A DNA stretch of 33,307 nt from CAYLMM01 sp964646035 (GCA_964646035.1 CAZYDJ010000011.1:1-33307); one strand, 5' to 3'. Shown: positions 15,133-23,393, numbered from the stretch's first letter. Program-made: numbers and translations. The notes: generated by a model from the sequence alone, not told the origin.

Positions 15133-16410
15133 TTACCAGACGTAACTGATCACTTCCATCGGCGCCGGCTCTTCCTCGCCTTCGAGTTCGAGCGCGCCGC
15201 CGGCCTGCATGGACATCGCGGCATCGACGAAACCGCGCACCAGAACGGCCCTGCGATCGCCGGTCAGCAGCAGCCCGTCGTGGTCAGGATCGCCATCGCA
15301 GACCATGGCCTTCTGCTGGATGAAGTGGCCCTGGGGATCGAGAACGTCGAAGGTGAGCATCACGCCTTCGGGCTGGTCGGTCCCGCTGCGGCTGGTCTGG
15401 ACCCAGATGTTGCCTGCGGCGTCCAGCGACAGCCCCGCGATGTCCTCGGTAAGCTCGGCCTTCGTGAAATCCACTTCGATCGGGACGTTGCGCAACTGGG
15501 CGTCGGCGACGGCGTCGATGAGCTTGTTCTCGTAGTCGTTGCGCGGGCGGCTCTCGAAGTCCCGCTCCACGATCCGCTCCATCGATCCGTCGGGGTTGAA
15601 GAACTGCAGCAGGTACTGGTTGCGATGCGGAACAACCACGATCCGCCCGTCCTCGAGCACGAGCCAGCGCCGGAATGACGGGCTGTACTGGTCAACTTCT
15701 TTGATCTTCAGGTTGTCGAAGTTCATCTGGAACAATGATTCGTTGTAGAGGTGGCCGCGGGTTCCGTCGGCGTCGAAGGCCGCAACGTAGGAATTGCGGT
15801 TCTGGCCGTTGCCTTCCTCGAACTGGGTGATGTAGGTGCCGGACATATATACCTTGTCGCCGCAGCACGCGGCCCCGACCAGGGTGAGGAATCCGCCGGT
15901 CGTCGCGTCGCCCACATGGGGGGAGTAGTCGCCGGCCGGGTTACCTTCGAGATCGATCTTGATGATCTTGCCGGGGAAGGCCTGCACCAGGCCGAGCGAT
16001 TGGTCGGGCATGAAGAGCATGTCGATGGGGTTGCGCACCTCGCCGGGACCCTCGCCTTCCCGGCTGAGCGATTTGACGTACTCGCCGCCGGTGTCGAAGA
16101 CCATCACTTCCGACAACTGGGTGTCCAGCAGATAGGTGTTTCCTTCTTCATCGCCGAGCACCTGGAGGACGAGGCCGAAGAAGATGTCATCGTCTTCGCC
16201 ACCGGCCCGCCATTGTTCCTGGAGAGTTATCGTTTCTACGTCTCCGTCGGGGGAGGCGGGATTCATCACATGCAGGGTTCCTTCGACCTCTTTCTCTTCC
16301 CAGGCCAGGGCCGAAGACGCGAACGGAAGCGCCAGCCCGAAGGTCAGAGCGAGTACGCAAAGCAATGCGCATCGCCCGAGGACGGAGAAGGTCATCTCTT
16401 TCGGAAACAT
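15133..16410 (-). CDS. Secreted six-bladed beta-propeller (NHL-like) protein
   Basis: A 425-residue exported protein. Residues 1-37 form a signal peptide ending near SSALA-W. The rest is a repeating beta-propeller. The diagnostic segment is VFDTGGEYVKSLSREGEGPGEVRNP (about 104-128), with the GEGPGE turn characteristic of the 6-bladed_beta_propeller family common in Bacteroidota and Gemmatimonadota. Further blades carry DxxGNxYLLD and LDAAGNIWVQTSRSG motifs. Function is unknown; such propellers usually bind ligands or partner proteins outside the cytoplasm. A CC pair (GAACCGD, about 187) could form a disulfide or bind metal. The ATG has GGAAAGGA 6 nt upstream. It is divergent from the FapA gene and lies upstream of pepF on the same strand, with a GC-rich hairpin between. 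Confidence 0.87.
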   Translation of the reverse strand: MFPKEMTFSVLGRCALLCVLALTFGLALPFASSALAWEEKEVEGTLHVMNPASPDGDVETITLQEQWRAGGEDDDIFFGLVLQVLGDEEGNTYLLDTQLSEVMVFDTGGEYVKSLSREGEGPGEVRNPIDMLFMPDQSLGLVQAFPGKIIKIDLEGNPAGDYSPHVGDATTGGFLTLVGAACCGDKVYMSGTYITQFEEGNGQNRNSYVAAFDADGTRGHLYNESLFQMNFDNLKIKEVDQYSPSFRRWLVLEDGRIVVVPHRNQYLLQFFNPDGSMERIVERDFESRPRNDYENKLIDAVADAQLRNVPIEVDFTKAELTEDIAGLSLDAAGNIWVQTSRSGTDQPEGVMLTFDVLDPQGHFIQQKAMVCDGDPDHDGLLLTGDRRAVLVRGFVDAAMSMQAGGALELEGEEEPAPMEVISYVW

Positions 16411-16649
16411 CGTTTGTCCTTTCCGGGGAATATCCCCAGCATCGAGGAACGGTACGGATAGCCGGTAACTGCCGGCGCCGATCCTTTACGAGCGAGGAAC
16501 TGCGCGCCGGACGCGGGTGCGTCCAGCACACAGAATGGATCATACGCCATATTGCCCCCGTGGTTGCAAGAACCATCGCTCCCCCGCCGTCCAGGCTTGC
16601 CCCTGCCTGTCTTTCAGGATAGGTATTGGCGGCATTTGGTGATCGTATT

Positions 16650-18269
16650 ATGATGCGGTTTGATGGAATCGAGGCGCCGCTCGCCCCGCCGGTGAGTGAG
16701 CCCGTATGTTCTGATTCATCTGGACAGCCCGCCCCGGGATCGCCAAGGGCGCGGCGCGGCCGGGAGCTCACTGAATTGGCCGATGAAAACCGCATTCCCC
16801 CCCGGGATGAACCCGAGATCGAAGCACAGGGCGGGGACGGGATTACCGCTTCCGATCCCGACGCTGCGGCAGCTTCGCCGGTCGAACCGTCCCCCGCCAT
16901 GGATCTGCGCCCCGATTCCGAGCGCATGATCCTGCTGCTCGATGCGCCCGCCCCCGGTCCGGATCAGGAGCAATTCCTGGATTCGCTGCAGTCGGCCATC
17001 AACCACCTCGAGATCGCCGATCCGCCCCCGCGCGAGGAACTGTCCCGAATCATCGCCGCGGCGGAGCCGGTCGACGGTCGTCTGGTCGATGTCGAACTGA
17101 TCAGGGGGATTCCGCCAGTCATGCCGCAGGACGGCAGGATCGACTGGACCAGGGATTTCTTCGCCACCGGCTTCATGGTCGACGATGCCACCGATCGCGC
17201 CGATTACCGCCAACGCAAGGACAACCTGTCGGTCGCCGTCGACGATCTGCTGGCCCACCTCTACCCGCCCATTCCCGGAGAGCCGGGCCGGGACGTCTTC
17301 GGCAACAAGATTCCCGTCCGCCGCCCCCATAAATCCCGATTGCGCAAGGGTCCCAACGTGCGCATCGAGGAGGACCCGGACGGCGTCGTCAGGCTCTACT
17401 CGGAGATGGAGGGCCGGCTCCGTTTCGCCGACGGCCAGTTGGCGGTGGACGAGGTCTACTCGATTCGCGGTTCGGTGGGGATGCAGACCGGAAACGTCCG
17501 CCACCCGGGCGCGGTGGAGATCGACGGTGACATCAGGGCCGGAGCCAGAGTCGATGCCAAGGGAGACGTGATCGTCAGGGGCATGGTCGAGCCGGCCTGC
17601 GTCGTGTCGGGAGGCAGCCTGGTAGTCCAGGGCGGCATCGTCGGCGGCAAGGACATGTCCATCGTCGTCGACGGCGGGGTCCGGGCCCGCTACATCCTCG
17701 AAGCCGACATCACCGCCGGCGGGGATGTGGAAGCCGAAAGGGAAATCAACCATTCCCGCATTCGCGCGCGGGGGCAGGTGCTGGTGCCCAAAGGCAGGAT
17801 GGTCGGCGGCGAAGTTTCGGCCCTCGGCGGTATCGTGGTCCAGGATGCCGGCGCCGACGGTCTCGGCCGGACCCTGCTGATCTGCGGGCTCGATTATCGC
17901 CTGGAGGAGATACGCTCCGAATGCGGCAAGGCGGTGCGCAAGCTGGGGCAGAAGCGTCAGAAGACCCTGGTAATCGGCCGTCAGCTGATGGGTATCAAGA
18001 AACTGGCGCCGACGCAGAAGCAGGCGCTGGAGGATACGCGGCGCAAAATCAGGGAAATCGACGAGGAGATCCGCCGCAAGGAATCGGATCTCGAGGAAGC
18101 CGTCTACCATTCCCAGCAGATGGCCCGTCCCAACATGCGTATCGAGGGAACCATCTTTTCCGAGACGGTCCTGCAACTGCGGGACTCCCGGCACAAGGTG
18201 GCCGAGCGCATGACCGGGCCGTTTAACGTGTTGCTGCGCAACGGCCTCGTCACGATCAAAACCCCCTAG
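16650..18269 (+). CDS. FapA/DUF342 family protein
   Basis: A 539-residue cytoplasmic protein of the FapA (flagellar assembly protein A, DUF342) family. The N-terminal 140 residues are acidic, proline-rich and low in complexity. The FapA N-terminal signature follows, including PVDGRLVDVELI and GEPGRDVFGNKIP (about 210-222). The central region (about 285-410) is a right-handed beta-helix of short polymer-forming-like turns (GDIRAGARVDAKGDVIVRG). The C-terminus has a charged coiled coil (about 415-490). In Vibrio, FapA affects polar flagellum placement, but no flagellar gene lies here, so a scaffolding or septum/cell-surface role is equally possible. Two starts compete: ATG 16650 (GGTGA 7 nt upstream, chosen) and TTG 16626 (AGGA 6 nt upstream, 8 more residues). 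Confidence 0.88.
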   Translation: MMRFDGIEAPLAPPVSEPVCSDSSGQPAPGSPRARRGRELTELADENRIPPRDEPEIEAQGGDGITASDPDAAAASPVEPSPAMDLRPDSERMILLLDAPAPGPDQEQFLDSLQSAINHLEIADPPPREELSRIIAAAEPVDGRLVDVELIRGIPPVMPQDGRIDWTRDFFATGFMVDDATDRADYRQRKDNLSVAVDDLLAHLYPPIPGEPGRDVFGNKIPVRRPHKSRLRKGPNVRIEEDPDGVVRLYSEMEGRLRFADGQLAVDEVYSIRGSVGMQTGNVRHPGAVEIDGDIRAGARVDAKGDVIVRGMVEPACVVSGGSLVVQGGIVGGKDMSIVVDGGVRARYILEADITAGGDVEAEREINHSRIRARGQVLVPKGRMVGGEVSALGGIVVQDAGADGLGRTLLICGLDYRLEEIRSECGKAVRKLGQKRQKTLVIGRQLMGIKKLAPTQKQALEDTRRKIREIDEEIRRKESDLEEAVYHSQQMARPNMRIEGTIFSETVLQLRDSRHKVAERMTGPFNVLLRNGLVTIKTP

Positions 18270-18290
18270 TCCCGACTGGGTTCTCCGAAA

Positions 18291-18328
18291 AACCAACGCC
18301 CCCCGGTGGAGCGGTAACCGGGGGGCGT
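18291..18328 (-). terminator. Terminator between convergent FapA and PPC-like genes
   Basis: A perfect 12-bp stem, acgccccccggt (18296-18307) with accggggggcgt (18317-18328), encloses a 9-nt loop. On the minus strand it is followed by TGGTTTTTC, a good U tract, so it mainly serves the PPC-like gene. It may also stop the FapA transcript. Confidence 0.75.
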
Positions 18329-18364
18329 CTGCCGTCGGGGGTGGGACGGCACATCAAATCCGGA

Positions 18365-19156
18365 TCAAGGGGTTTCGCCGACGGGAGGATCCACCTGGTG
18401 CGGCGGACATTCCGCCACGGCCAGGGTGTAGAATCCGAGGGCCGGTTCGGGAGCGGCGTTGTCGCGGCTGACCCGCAGGTAGTATGTCCCGGGATCGGTG
18501 AAGAAGCAGGTCAGACGGGTGCCGGCCGGACCGCCGGCTGCTCCCGCGCCGCCCCCCATGCATCCTCCCGGAGTGTTCAGGACCCACAAGGTGAGCGACG
18601 GGTAGGACTCGCCCGGCGTGGGGCGGACCGCGAAGGTCAGGCAGATCGGGTCGTCGATCTCGAACCGGTACCAGTCGTAATCGCCCGCGATGCCGATCGA
18701 GGCCTCGAGAGGTTTTCCCTTTTCCAGGAACGGACCGGTGCCGCATTCCTCGTTGCGCTCGTGGGGGTCGCAGAGGACGGCCGAAGCTGTCAGGCTGTAG
18801 AAGACAGCGCCGTCGCCTCCCTTGACCAGCAGATAATATCTGCCGGCGTTCTCGAATTTGTGCTGGATGTACCCGGGTTCGGCGAGCGGGCCGGCTATGC
18901 GTTCGGTCTTGCCGCAGTCCCCGCCCATGATCTCGAACGAGAATCCCACCGGCATCTGCGGTATCTCGAAGGCCCAGCACTCTCCGTAGGCCGCGTCGAA
19001 CGAGTACCAGAAACTTTCATCAGCCGAGATGGGACCGCCGATCTGTCCGCTGCCCGGTATGGCGAACGGGTGGGCGCAGTCGTTGCCGGCATATACGGCC
19101 GTCGTCAGGGCCAGCATGATGGTCAGGGTCGCCAACAACGTAACGGATCTGTACAT
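18365..19156 (-). CDS. Secreted protein with pre-peptidase C-terminal (PPC)-like domains
   Basis: A 263-residue exported protein of unknown function. The start is the ATG with GGAGAA 5 nt upstream, directly before a clean signal peptide (MYRSVTLLATLTIMLALTTAVYAG). A longer frame to 19273 would bury that signal. The mature part has two beta-sandwich units that look like PPC domains. One runs about 45-130 (ESFWYSFDAAYGECWAFEI... GRYYLLVKGGDGAVFYSLTA). The other runs about 145-255 (GDYDWYRFEIDDPICLTFAV... PGTYYLRVSRDN). Both contain the DWYRF/YYLxV pattern of that fold. PPC domains usually sit at the C-terminus of secreted peptidases; here they stand alone with no catalytic domain. Nine cysteines suggest disulfides. 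Confidence 0.8.
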   Translation of the reverse strand: MYRSVTLLATLTIMLALTTAVYAGNDCAHPFAIPGSGQIGGPISADESFWYSFDAAYGECWAFEIPQMPVGFSFEIMGGDCGKTERIAGPLAEPGYIQHKFENAGRYYLLVKGGDGAVFYSLTASAVLCDPHERNEECGTGPFLEKGKPLEASIGIAGDYDWYRFEIDDPICLTFAVRPTPGESYPSLTLWVLNTPGGCMGGGAGAAGGPAGTRLTCFFTDPGTYYLRVSRDNAAPEPALGFYTLAVAECPPHQVDPPVGETP

Positions 19157-19420
19157 GTCTTCTCCAGTCTGTCCCGAATTCCGTGTCGGGCTGTCCGACC
19201 GTTTCGCATACCGCGGCAGTTTCAGCAATCCCCGTACCAGGAGAAAATTCCCCAACCGGCGGTCAAAAAGCACGGAACGCTGAGAGATTCCGGGATGCGA
19301 TAGGGAACGCAGGGGATCGCAGAGGACGGTGATGCTCGATCCTGCGACGGCTTTGCCGGAGATGAAAGGCGATGGAAAAAGCGAATGGATTCGGGCAGCC
19401 CGACGGGTTCGCGACAGGGG
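19157..19420. other. 264-bp intergenic region with nothing firmly assignable
   Basis: This region lies between two minus-strand genes. I see no convincing promoter pair, only isolated TTGACC-like hexamers without a matching -10. There is a very short stem (cgaa/ttcg) before a T-rich run downstream of the cytidylate kinase-like gene. No small gene with a ribosome-binding site is visible. Confidence 0.4.
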
Positions 19421-20125
19421 TTATTCTTCGCCCGGGAAGCATCTTCCTGATTCGAGAGCGGCCATGACCACGATCACCAGCAGGGACGGGTCGAAGCGGT
19501 CGGTGTTCAGGCTCAGGTCGTATTGGCGGGGGTCGTCGGGATCGATCTGGAAGGCCGTCTGCATGAACGCCCTGCGATTCCGGTCGGAGTCGGCGATCAG
19601 TCCCTCTGCGGTCGCGGCGTCGACCTTCTCGTAGCGCATCACGTTGGCGATCCGGGTCGGCATGCCCGCGGTCACGCGGATTCTCAAGGAAGCAGTATCG
19701 CTGAGAATCACGTTCGCACCGCGGCCGATAATGACCACGCCGCCGTTGGCGGAAAGCATGCGCACCGTCTTGGCCAGCGCCAGGTGATATTCGTCGTGCA
19801 TGAAGAGGCGGCGGTTGAGGATGCCCTGGACCCAGAGGTCGATCCGCGAGCAGGTGCTCTCGTCCAGCTGATCGACGAAACGTCGTTCCAGATTCTTGTC
19901 GCGGGCGATCTGGTCGATGAGGGAGATGCCGTGGATCTGCAGATCGAGGCGTCGGGCGAGGTCGTGGGCCAGGACTCGGGCTCCGGCGCCGAGTTCGCGG
20001 GAGATCGTGATCACCGGTCGCGGCGGCGGCGGTTCGTCCCGATCCGGATCCCGTCTCATTTTCCGGTAGAGTTCCCACTGCCTGAACTGTCTCTGGATCA
20101 ATTCCTCGATATTATGGACCGTCAT
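19421..20125 (-). CDS. Cytidylate kinase-like family protein
   Basis: A 234-residue cytoplasmic P-loop protein of the cytidylate kinase-like (Cytidylate_kin2) family. After a basic N-terminal extension (about 1-36) comes PVITISRELGAGARVLAHDLARRL, the family's variant Walker A region; the usual GSGGR is GAGAR here. Further signatures are HGISLIDQIARDKNLERRFVDQLDE, a central VVIIGRGANVIL (beta-strand with GRGA, about 129-140), RIRVTAGMPTRIANVMR and a C-terminal YDLSLNTDRF. Members transfer phosphate to a nucleotide or related substrate, but most are uncharacterised and the substrate is not known. The ribosome-binding site is GGGGG 6 nt before the ATG, and an extended -10 promoter lies about 36 bp upstream. 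Confidence 0.9.
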   Translation of the reverse strand: MTVHNIEELIQRQFRQWELYRKMRRDPDRDEPPPPRPVITISRELGAGARVLAHDLARRLDLQIHGISLIDQIARDKNLERRFVDQLDESTCSRIDLWVQGILNRRLFMHDEYHLALAKTVRMLSANGGVVIIGRGANVILSDTASLRIRVTAGMPTRIANVMRYEKVDAATAEGLIADSDRNRRAFMQTAFQIDPDDPRQYDLSLNTDRFDPSLLVIVVMAALESGRCFPGEE

Positions 20126-20160
20126 GACGTACCCCCGTCTGAAGCCCCGGCGTCGACCGG

Positions 20161-20169
20161 ATCATAGCA
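20161..20169 (-). promoter_or_regulatory. Extended -10 promoter for the cytidylate kinase-like gene
   Basis: Minus strand: TGC followed by TATGAT (5 of 6 for -10), giving a leader of about 30 nt before the ATG at 20125. The -35 region is a C run without a recognisable hexamer, as extended -10 promoters tolerate. Confidence 0.45.
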
Positions 20170-20193
20170 GATTTCAGCCGACGCGGGGGGGGG

Positions 20194-21453
20194 CTAGGGG
20201 AAGTGGTTGGGGTGGTCCAGGTACTGCACGACTTCGCCGTTCTGGGTGATCGAGAAGTCGAAGGGCATCGGGTAGGCGCCCGATTCCAGAACCACCGAAA
20301 TCTCGCCGCGGGAGAATCTGCGGAAGTACGTTTCGCCGTCGATTTCGGCCGGGCCCAGGGGAGGGCCGAGATCAAGATCGACATCCGGCCAGCCGTAGAC
20401 TATCTGCCCGTCGGAGTGATAGGCGGCCGTGGCGTCGGTCAGCAGGGCCACGGCCCGGTTGAGATTGCCCAGGTTGTACTGGATGAAATCACCCTGGGGA
20501 TCGGTGAAGCCGATCTGCCAGTTGTTGCTCAGGATCAGCCAGGGCCCGCCGTTCCGCGACCGGGGCCAGTTGCAGGCGGTGAAGAGGTTGTTCGGCTTTT
20601 CTATGTCCAGCGCCTTGCGATACTTGTCGCTGCCGGCAAAACCCACCAGCGGAAACAGCTCGTAGAGCATTCCGTCGCCGAGCCCGGCGAACAACGAATC
20701 GGAAAGCGCGCGGTTGCCGTTGAAGATCTGCACGAAATCGGATCCGAGCTCTTCCCGCAGCTCGTTGACCAGGAATTCCTGGGCGGATTTCAGGGCTGCG
20801 ATCTCGTCCGGATCATCGAAATGGGGAATGCCGTCGCCGTCCAGGTCGGGTTCGCCCTCCATCTGGGCCGCGGATTCGGGCGGGATCCAGAGGGAGCTGC
20901 CGAAATAATCCCACATCACTCCGTCGAGATGGTTGGGCCCGCTGCGCTTGTATTTGGCGATGACGTCGATCATGGCCGCCCTGCATTCGGGCTTGGAAAT
21001 ATCCAGCACCGCCTGTCCCGGCCAGTTGGTTACGGTGTCGCCTTCGGTGGTGGTCGCCCAGTAGGGACGGGTCGCCACATACCAGTCGTATCCGTAGCGG
21101 TTCGCGGTTTCCTGGCTCGCCTCTCCCCACGAGTACCAGCAGGTCTGGGCCAGTTGGTAGCCCAGCACCTTGGTGCGCGGGTTTATGGCGTGTATTTCAT
21201 CAACGAACCCGGAGTGCCGGTCGTTGCTGAGCAGATAGCTCGACTCGAGTATCACCAGATCGGCGGCGGCGTATTTCCGCAAAGCGTCGGGATCGACGAA
21301 GGGACTGGAATAATCGATGATCGCCATCTTGGGGGAGTTGGAGTCGATGACGTTTTCGGCTTCGGGATCGGTCACTCCGTCGCTGCAGCCTATCGCAGCC
21401 ACGACGAGGTAGACCAATAGGAACCGGAATTTCGGGATGTTCGGTGCTGACAT
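20194..21453 (-). CDS. Lipoprotein, putative glycoside hydrolase (GHL15-like TIM barrel)
   Basis: A 419-residue exported protein. The signal peptide (1-22) ends in VVAAIGC, a near-lipobox that puts a lipidated Cys at 23. The mature part looks like a TIM-barrel hydrolase of the GHL15 (putative glycoside hydrolase) type. It has MAIIDYSSPF at the start, KVLGYQLAQTCWYSWG (about 95-110), and HLDGVMWDYFG with D177 and D182, the usual place for catalytic or substrate-binding acids at a strand end. Further on are NGNRAL and WLILSNNWQIGF. A calcium-binding-style loop, DLDGDGIPHFDDPDE (about 203-217), interrupts the barrel. The polysaccharide target is unknown. The 152-bp gap upstream holds a large folded element. 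Confidence 0.78.
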   Translation of the reverse strand: MSAPNIPKFRFLLVYLVVAAIGCSDGVTDPEAENVIDSNSPKMAIIDYSSPFVDPDALRKYAAADLVILESSYLLSNDRHSGFVDEIHAINPRTKVLGYQLAQTCWYSWGEASQETANRYGYDWYVATRPYWATTTEGDTVTNWPGQAVLDISKPECRAAMIDVIAKYKRSGPNHLDGVMWDYFGSSLWIPPESAAQMEGEPDLDGDGIPHFDDPDEIAALKSAQEFLVNELREELGSDFVQIFNGNRALSDSLFAGLGDGMLYELFPLVGFAGSDKYRKALDIEKPNNLFTACNWPRSRNGGPWLILSNNWQIGFTDPQGDFIQYNLGNLNRAVALLTDATAAYHSDGQIVYGWPDVDLDLGPPLGPAEIDGETYFRRFSRGEISVVLESGAYPMPFDFSITQNGEVVQYLDHPNHFP

Positions 21454-21511
21454 GACTGGGGCCTTTCAGGGCGGCGGCGTGGTGAGTGCGGGGCGCCGCG
21501 ATTCTTCGACA

Positions 21512-21588
21512 AGCTATGTAAAAAGGGGAGATGTTCCAGCGAAATCGGTGCAATTTGCCCTGGGTTTCCGCTCCCCTTGGCCATAGCT
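21512..21588. ncRNA. Highly structured intergenic element (terminator, leader or small RNA)
   Basis: Nested pairings: agctatg (21512-21518) with catagct (21582-21588); aaggggag (21523-21530) with ctcccctt (21571-21578); ccag (21536-21539) with ctgg (21560-21563); and gca with tgc inside (21550-21552 / 21556-21558). Fifteen outer base pairs interrupted only by a small 4x3 internal loop are unlikely by chance. On the minus strand, TTTTTAC follows the second stem within the outer loop, so it may terminate the EamA transcript or form the leader of the glycosidase gene. I do not recognise a known riboswitch. Confidence 0.5.
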
Positions 21589-21605
21589 GCAAAAGGTGGA
21601 CCAGA

Positions 21606-22469
21606 CTAGGGATTCGCGGCGACCAGGTCGCGGCGGTGGCTGATCAGGGCCATCGTCACGATCAGGACCCCGCCGAGGATGCTGGCGGCGTCCGGGCGTT
21701 CATTCCAGATCACAAAACCGACCAGGCCGGCGAAGAGGATGTGGGAGTAGTTGTAGATCGAGATCTGGGCGGCGGGCGCGCGGTGGAAGGCCCAGGTCAG
21801 ACCGAACTGGCCGATCGCGGCGAAGGCCCCGGTGCCGAGCAGCGCCGCTGTCTGGCTGCCGGTCGCCGGATCGCAGCGCAGCAGCAGCAGCGGCCCGGTG
21901 ACCAGCGTTGATACGAGGGAGAAGAAGAAGACTATCCGGTGGGCGGATTCAAGGTCCTTCATGGCCCGGACCAGGGTGTAGGCGGCGCCGGCGCAGAGTG
22001 CGGAACCCGCTCCGGCGAGGGCGGGAATCATCGCCAGGTCGAAACGCGGCTTGATGATCAGCAGGGCGCCGATGAAAGCCCCGACCAGGGTGGGAGCCGT
22101 GTGACGCCTGATCTTCTCGCCGAGCAGCAGCGCGGCCAGGATCGTCACGAAGAACGGGGAGAGCTTGTTCAGCATCGCGGCGTCGGCGAGGTTCATGTTG
22201 TCGATGGCGTAGAAGTAGAGGAACACCCCGGCCAGGCCGATCAGCGATCGCATCAGCAGCAGATGCAGCGCGGGGGTTTTCCGCAACGGGTTCTCGCGGC
22301 GGCGCAGGAAGATCATTCCGGTGATGGCCAGGGTGACCAGATTGCGGAAGAATACCTTCTGGTGCAGCGGCAGGTCGCCGGACAGCTTTACCGTGGCGCC
22401 CATCAGAGCGAAGCCGACGGCGGAGAACAGGATGCAGGCTATGGCCGTTTTGCGGTTGTCGGTGATCAT
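21606..22469 (-). CDS. EamA/DMT-superfamily permease
   Basis: A 287-residue inner-membrane protein with ten predicted helices in two EamA repeats. The N-terminus reads MITDNRKTAIACILFSAVGFALMGATVKLS, typical of the RhaT/EamA branch. FFRNLVTLAITGMIFLRR, LYFYAIDNMNLADAAMLNKLSPFFVTILAALLLGEK and the second-repeat YNYSHILFAGLVGFVIWNERP are all family hallmarks, the last matching EamA carriers of the S-adenosylmethionine/purine-exporter kind. The substrate is unproven. The frame is open further upstream (to 22643), but those 58 residues are arginine/proline-rich and not membrane-like, so the internal ATG at 22469 is chosen even though its ribosome-binding site is weak. It is divergent from the HD-domain gene. 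Confidence 0.92.
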   Translation of the reverse strand: MITDNRKTAIACILFSAVGFALMGATVKLSGDLPLHQKVFFRNLVTLAITGMIFLRRRENPLRKTPALHLLLMRSLIGLAGVFLYFYAIDNMNLADAAMLNKLSPFFVTILAALLLGEKIRRHTAPTLVGAFIGALLIIKPRFDLAMIPALAGAGSALCAGAAYTLVRAMKDLESAHRIVFFFSLVSTLVTGPLLLLRCDPATGSQTAALLGTGAFAAIGQFGLTWAFHRAPAAQISIYNYSHILFAGLVGFVIWNERPDAASILGGVLIVTMALISHRRDLVAANP

Positions 22470-22654
22470 GGCGCCAATGTGGCATCCGGCCGGGGGCGAG
22501 TCCAATGCGATCCTGTGCGGTGCGATGGGGCGCCGTCGGCCGGCGGCGGAACCGACGTTAGGGGGTGGCGCCGAATGGCGCGAACCGATAGCATGAACCG
22601 TGGAATCGGAATCAGTCGCCGCGAACTTCCGCCGCGGGATCAAAAGGAGAGGTC

Positions 22655-23218
22655 TTGAGCGAACTGTACCAACGCGACAAGGTGCTGGCCCTGCTGCACG
22701 AGCATACCGAAACGGATTCGTTGCGCCATCACGCCTACGCCGTCGAGGCCGCCATGCGCGCGGCCGCCGAGCGGACCGGGGCCGATGTGGATTACTGGGG
22801 CGCCGTCGGCCTGATCCACGACTTCGACTACGAGAAGAATCCGGAGCCGCCCGCCCATCCCCAGGTGGGAGCCGGCATCCTGCGCCAGCTGGGCTACCCG
22901 GCCGAGTTCGTCGACACGGTGCTGTCGCACGCGTCTTACACCGGTGTTCCGCGGGAGAACGACTGCGCCAAGTGGCTGTTCGCCGTGGACGAGCTTTGCG
23001 GATTCTGCATGGCCTGCGCGATGGTTCAGCCCGATCGCCGCATCGCGTCGGTGAAGGTGAAATCGGTGAAAAAGAAGCTGAAGAAGAAGGACTTCGCGGC
23101 CAAGGTGAATCGCGATGAGATCCGCGAGGGGGCGGAAGGACTGGGCATGGAGCTGGACGATCTGATCGAGCACGTGCTTGGCGCCCTGAGCGGCGCGTCC
23201 GATTCCCTGGGACTGTAG
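22655..23218 (+). CDS. HD-domain phosphohydrolase-like protein
   Basis: A 187-residue cytoplasmic protein starting at TTG, supported by a near-perfect AAGGAGAGG 3-11 nt upstream. The HD-superfamily metal ligands are visible in order: H26 (LRHHAYAVEAAM), H55-D56 (GLIHDFDYEK), H68 (PPAHPQVGAGILRQLGY), H92 (LSHASYTG) and D112 (AVDELCGF). Such stand-alone HDIG proteins hydrolyse nucleotides or related phosphates, and the substrate is unknown. A lysine-rich stretch (about 133-150, VKSVKKKLKKKDF) may bind nucleic acid or is simply a charged loop. A universal stress protein gene follows 175 bp downstream on the same strand. Confidence 0.92.
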   Translation: MSELYQRDKVLALLHEHTETDSLRHHAYAVEAAMRAAAERTGADVDYWGAVGLIHDFDYEKNPEPPAHPQVGAGILRQLGYPAEFVDTVLSHASYTGVPRENDCAKWLFAVDELCGFCMACAMVQPDRRIASVKVKSVKKKLKKKDFAAKVNRDEIREGAEGLGMELDDLIEHVLGALSGASDSLGL

Positions 23219-23261
23219 CGTCTGCCCGGGTGCGGATCCGAGCGGACGGAAGTGGTTTTAT

Positions 23262-23277
23262 CGGGCCGGAAGGCCCG
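23262..23277 (+). other. 6-bp GC hairpin after the HD-domain gene
   Basis: cgggcc (23262-23267), GGAA loop, ggcccg (23272-23277), 43 bp after the HD-gene stop. There is no T tract after it, so it is a weak terminator at best. The rest of the 175-bp gap before the stress protein shows only TTGTCA-like hexamers without a good -10. Confidence 0.3.
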
Positions 23278-23393
23278 GATGATGATAGATTGTCAATTGA
23301 GGATTGTCTTCGTTCCTCCGGCGTGTTTCCGGCTGCGTCCGTCCGGGAGCTCGGCAGCGAGAGGTCGGTCCCCGATCAAGGAAAGGAGCCGCC

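Noticed and set aside
16539..16569. TTGCAA and TATGAT on the minus strand as a promoter for the beta-propeller gene
   Set aside because: The spacing is 19 bp, the -35 matches only 4 of 6, and TTGCAA is self-complementary. Too weak to list as a feature.
21523..21578. Possible c-di-GMP (GEMM) or cobalamin riboswitch, because of CAGGGCAAA-like and GGTGCAA-like words
   Set aside because: Only short words match. The GNRA tetraloop/receptor of GEMM and the B12-box surroundings are absent, and the stems do not follow either consensus.
22470..22643. N-terminal extension of the second EamA permease
   Set aside because: The 58 extra residues are Arg/Pro/Ser-rich with no membrane character, while the internal ATG leads directly into helix 1.
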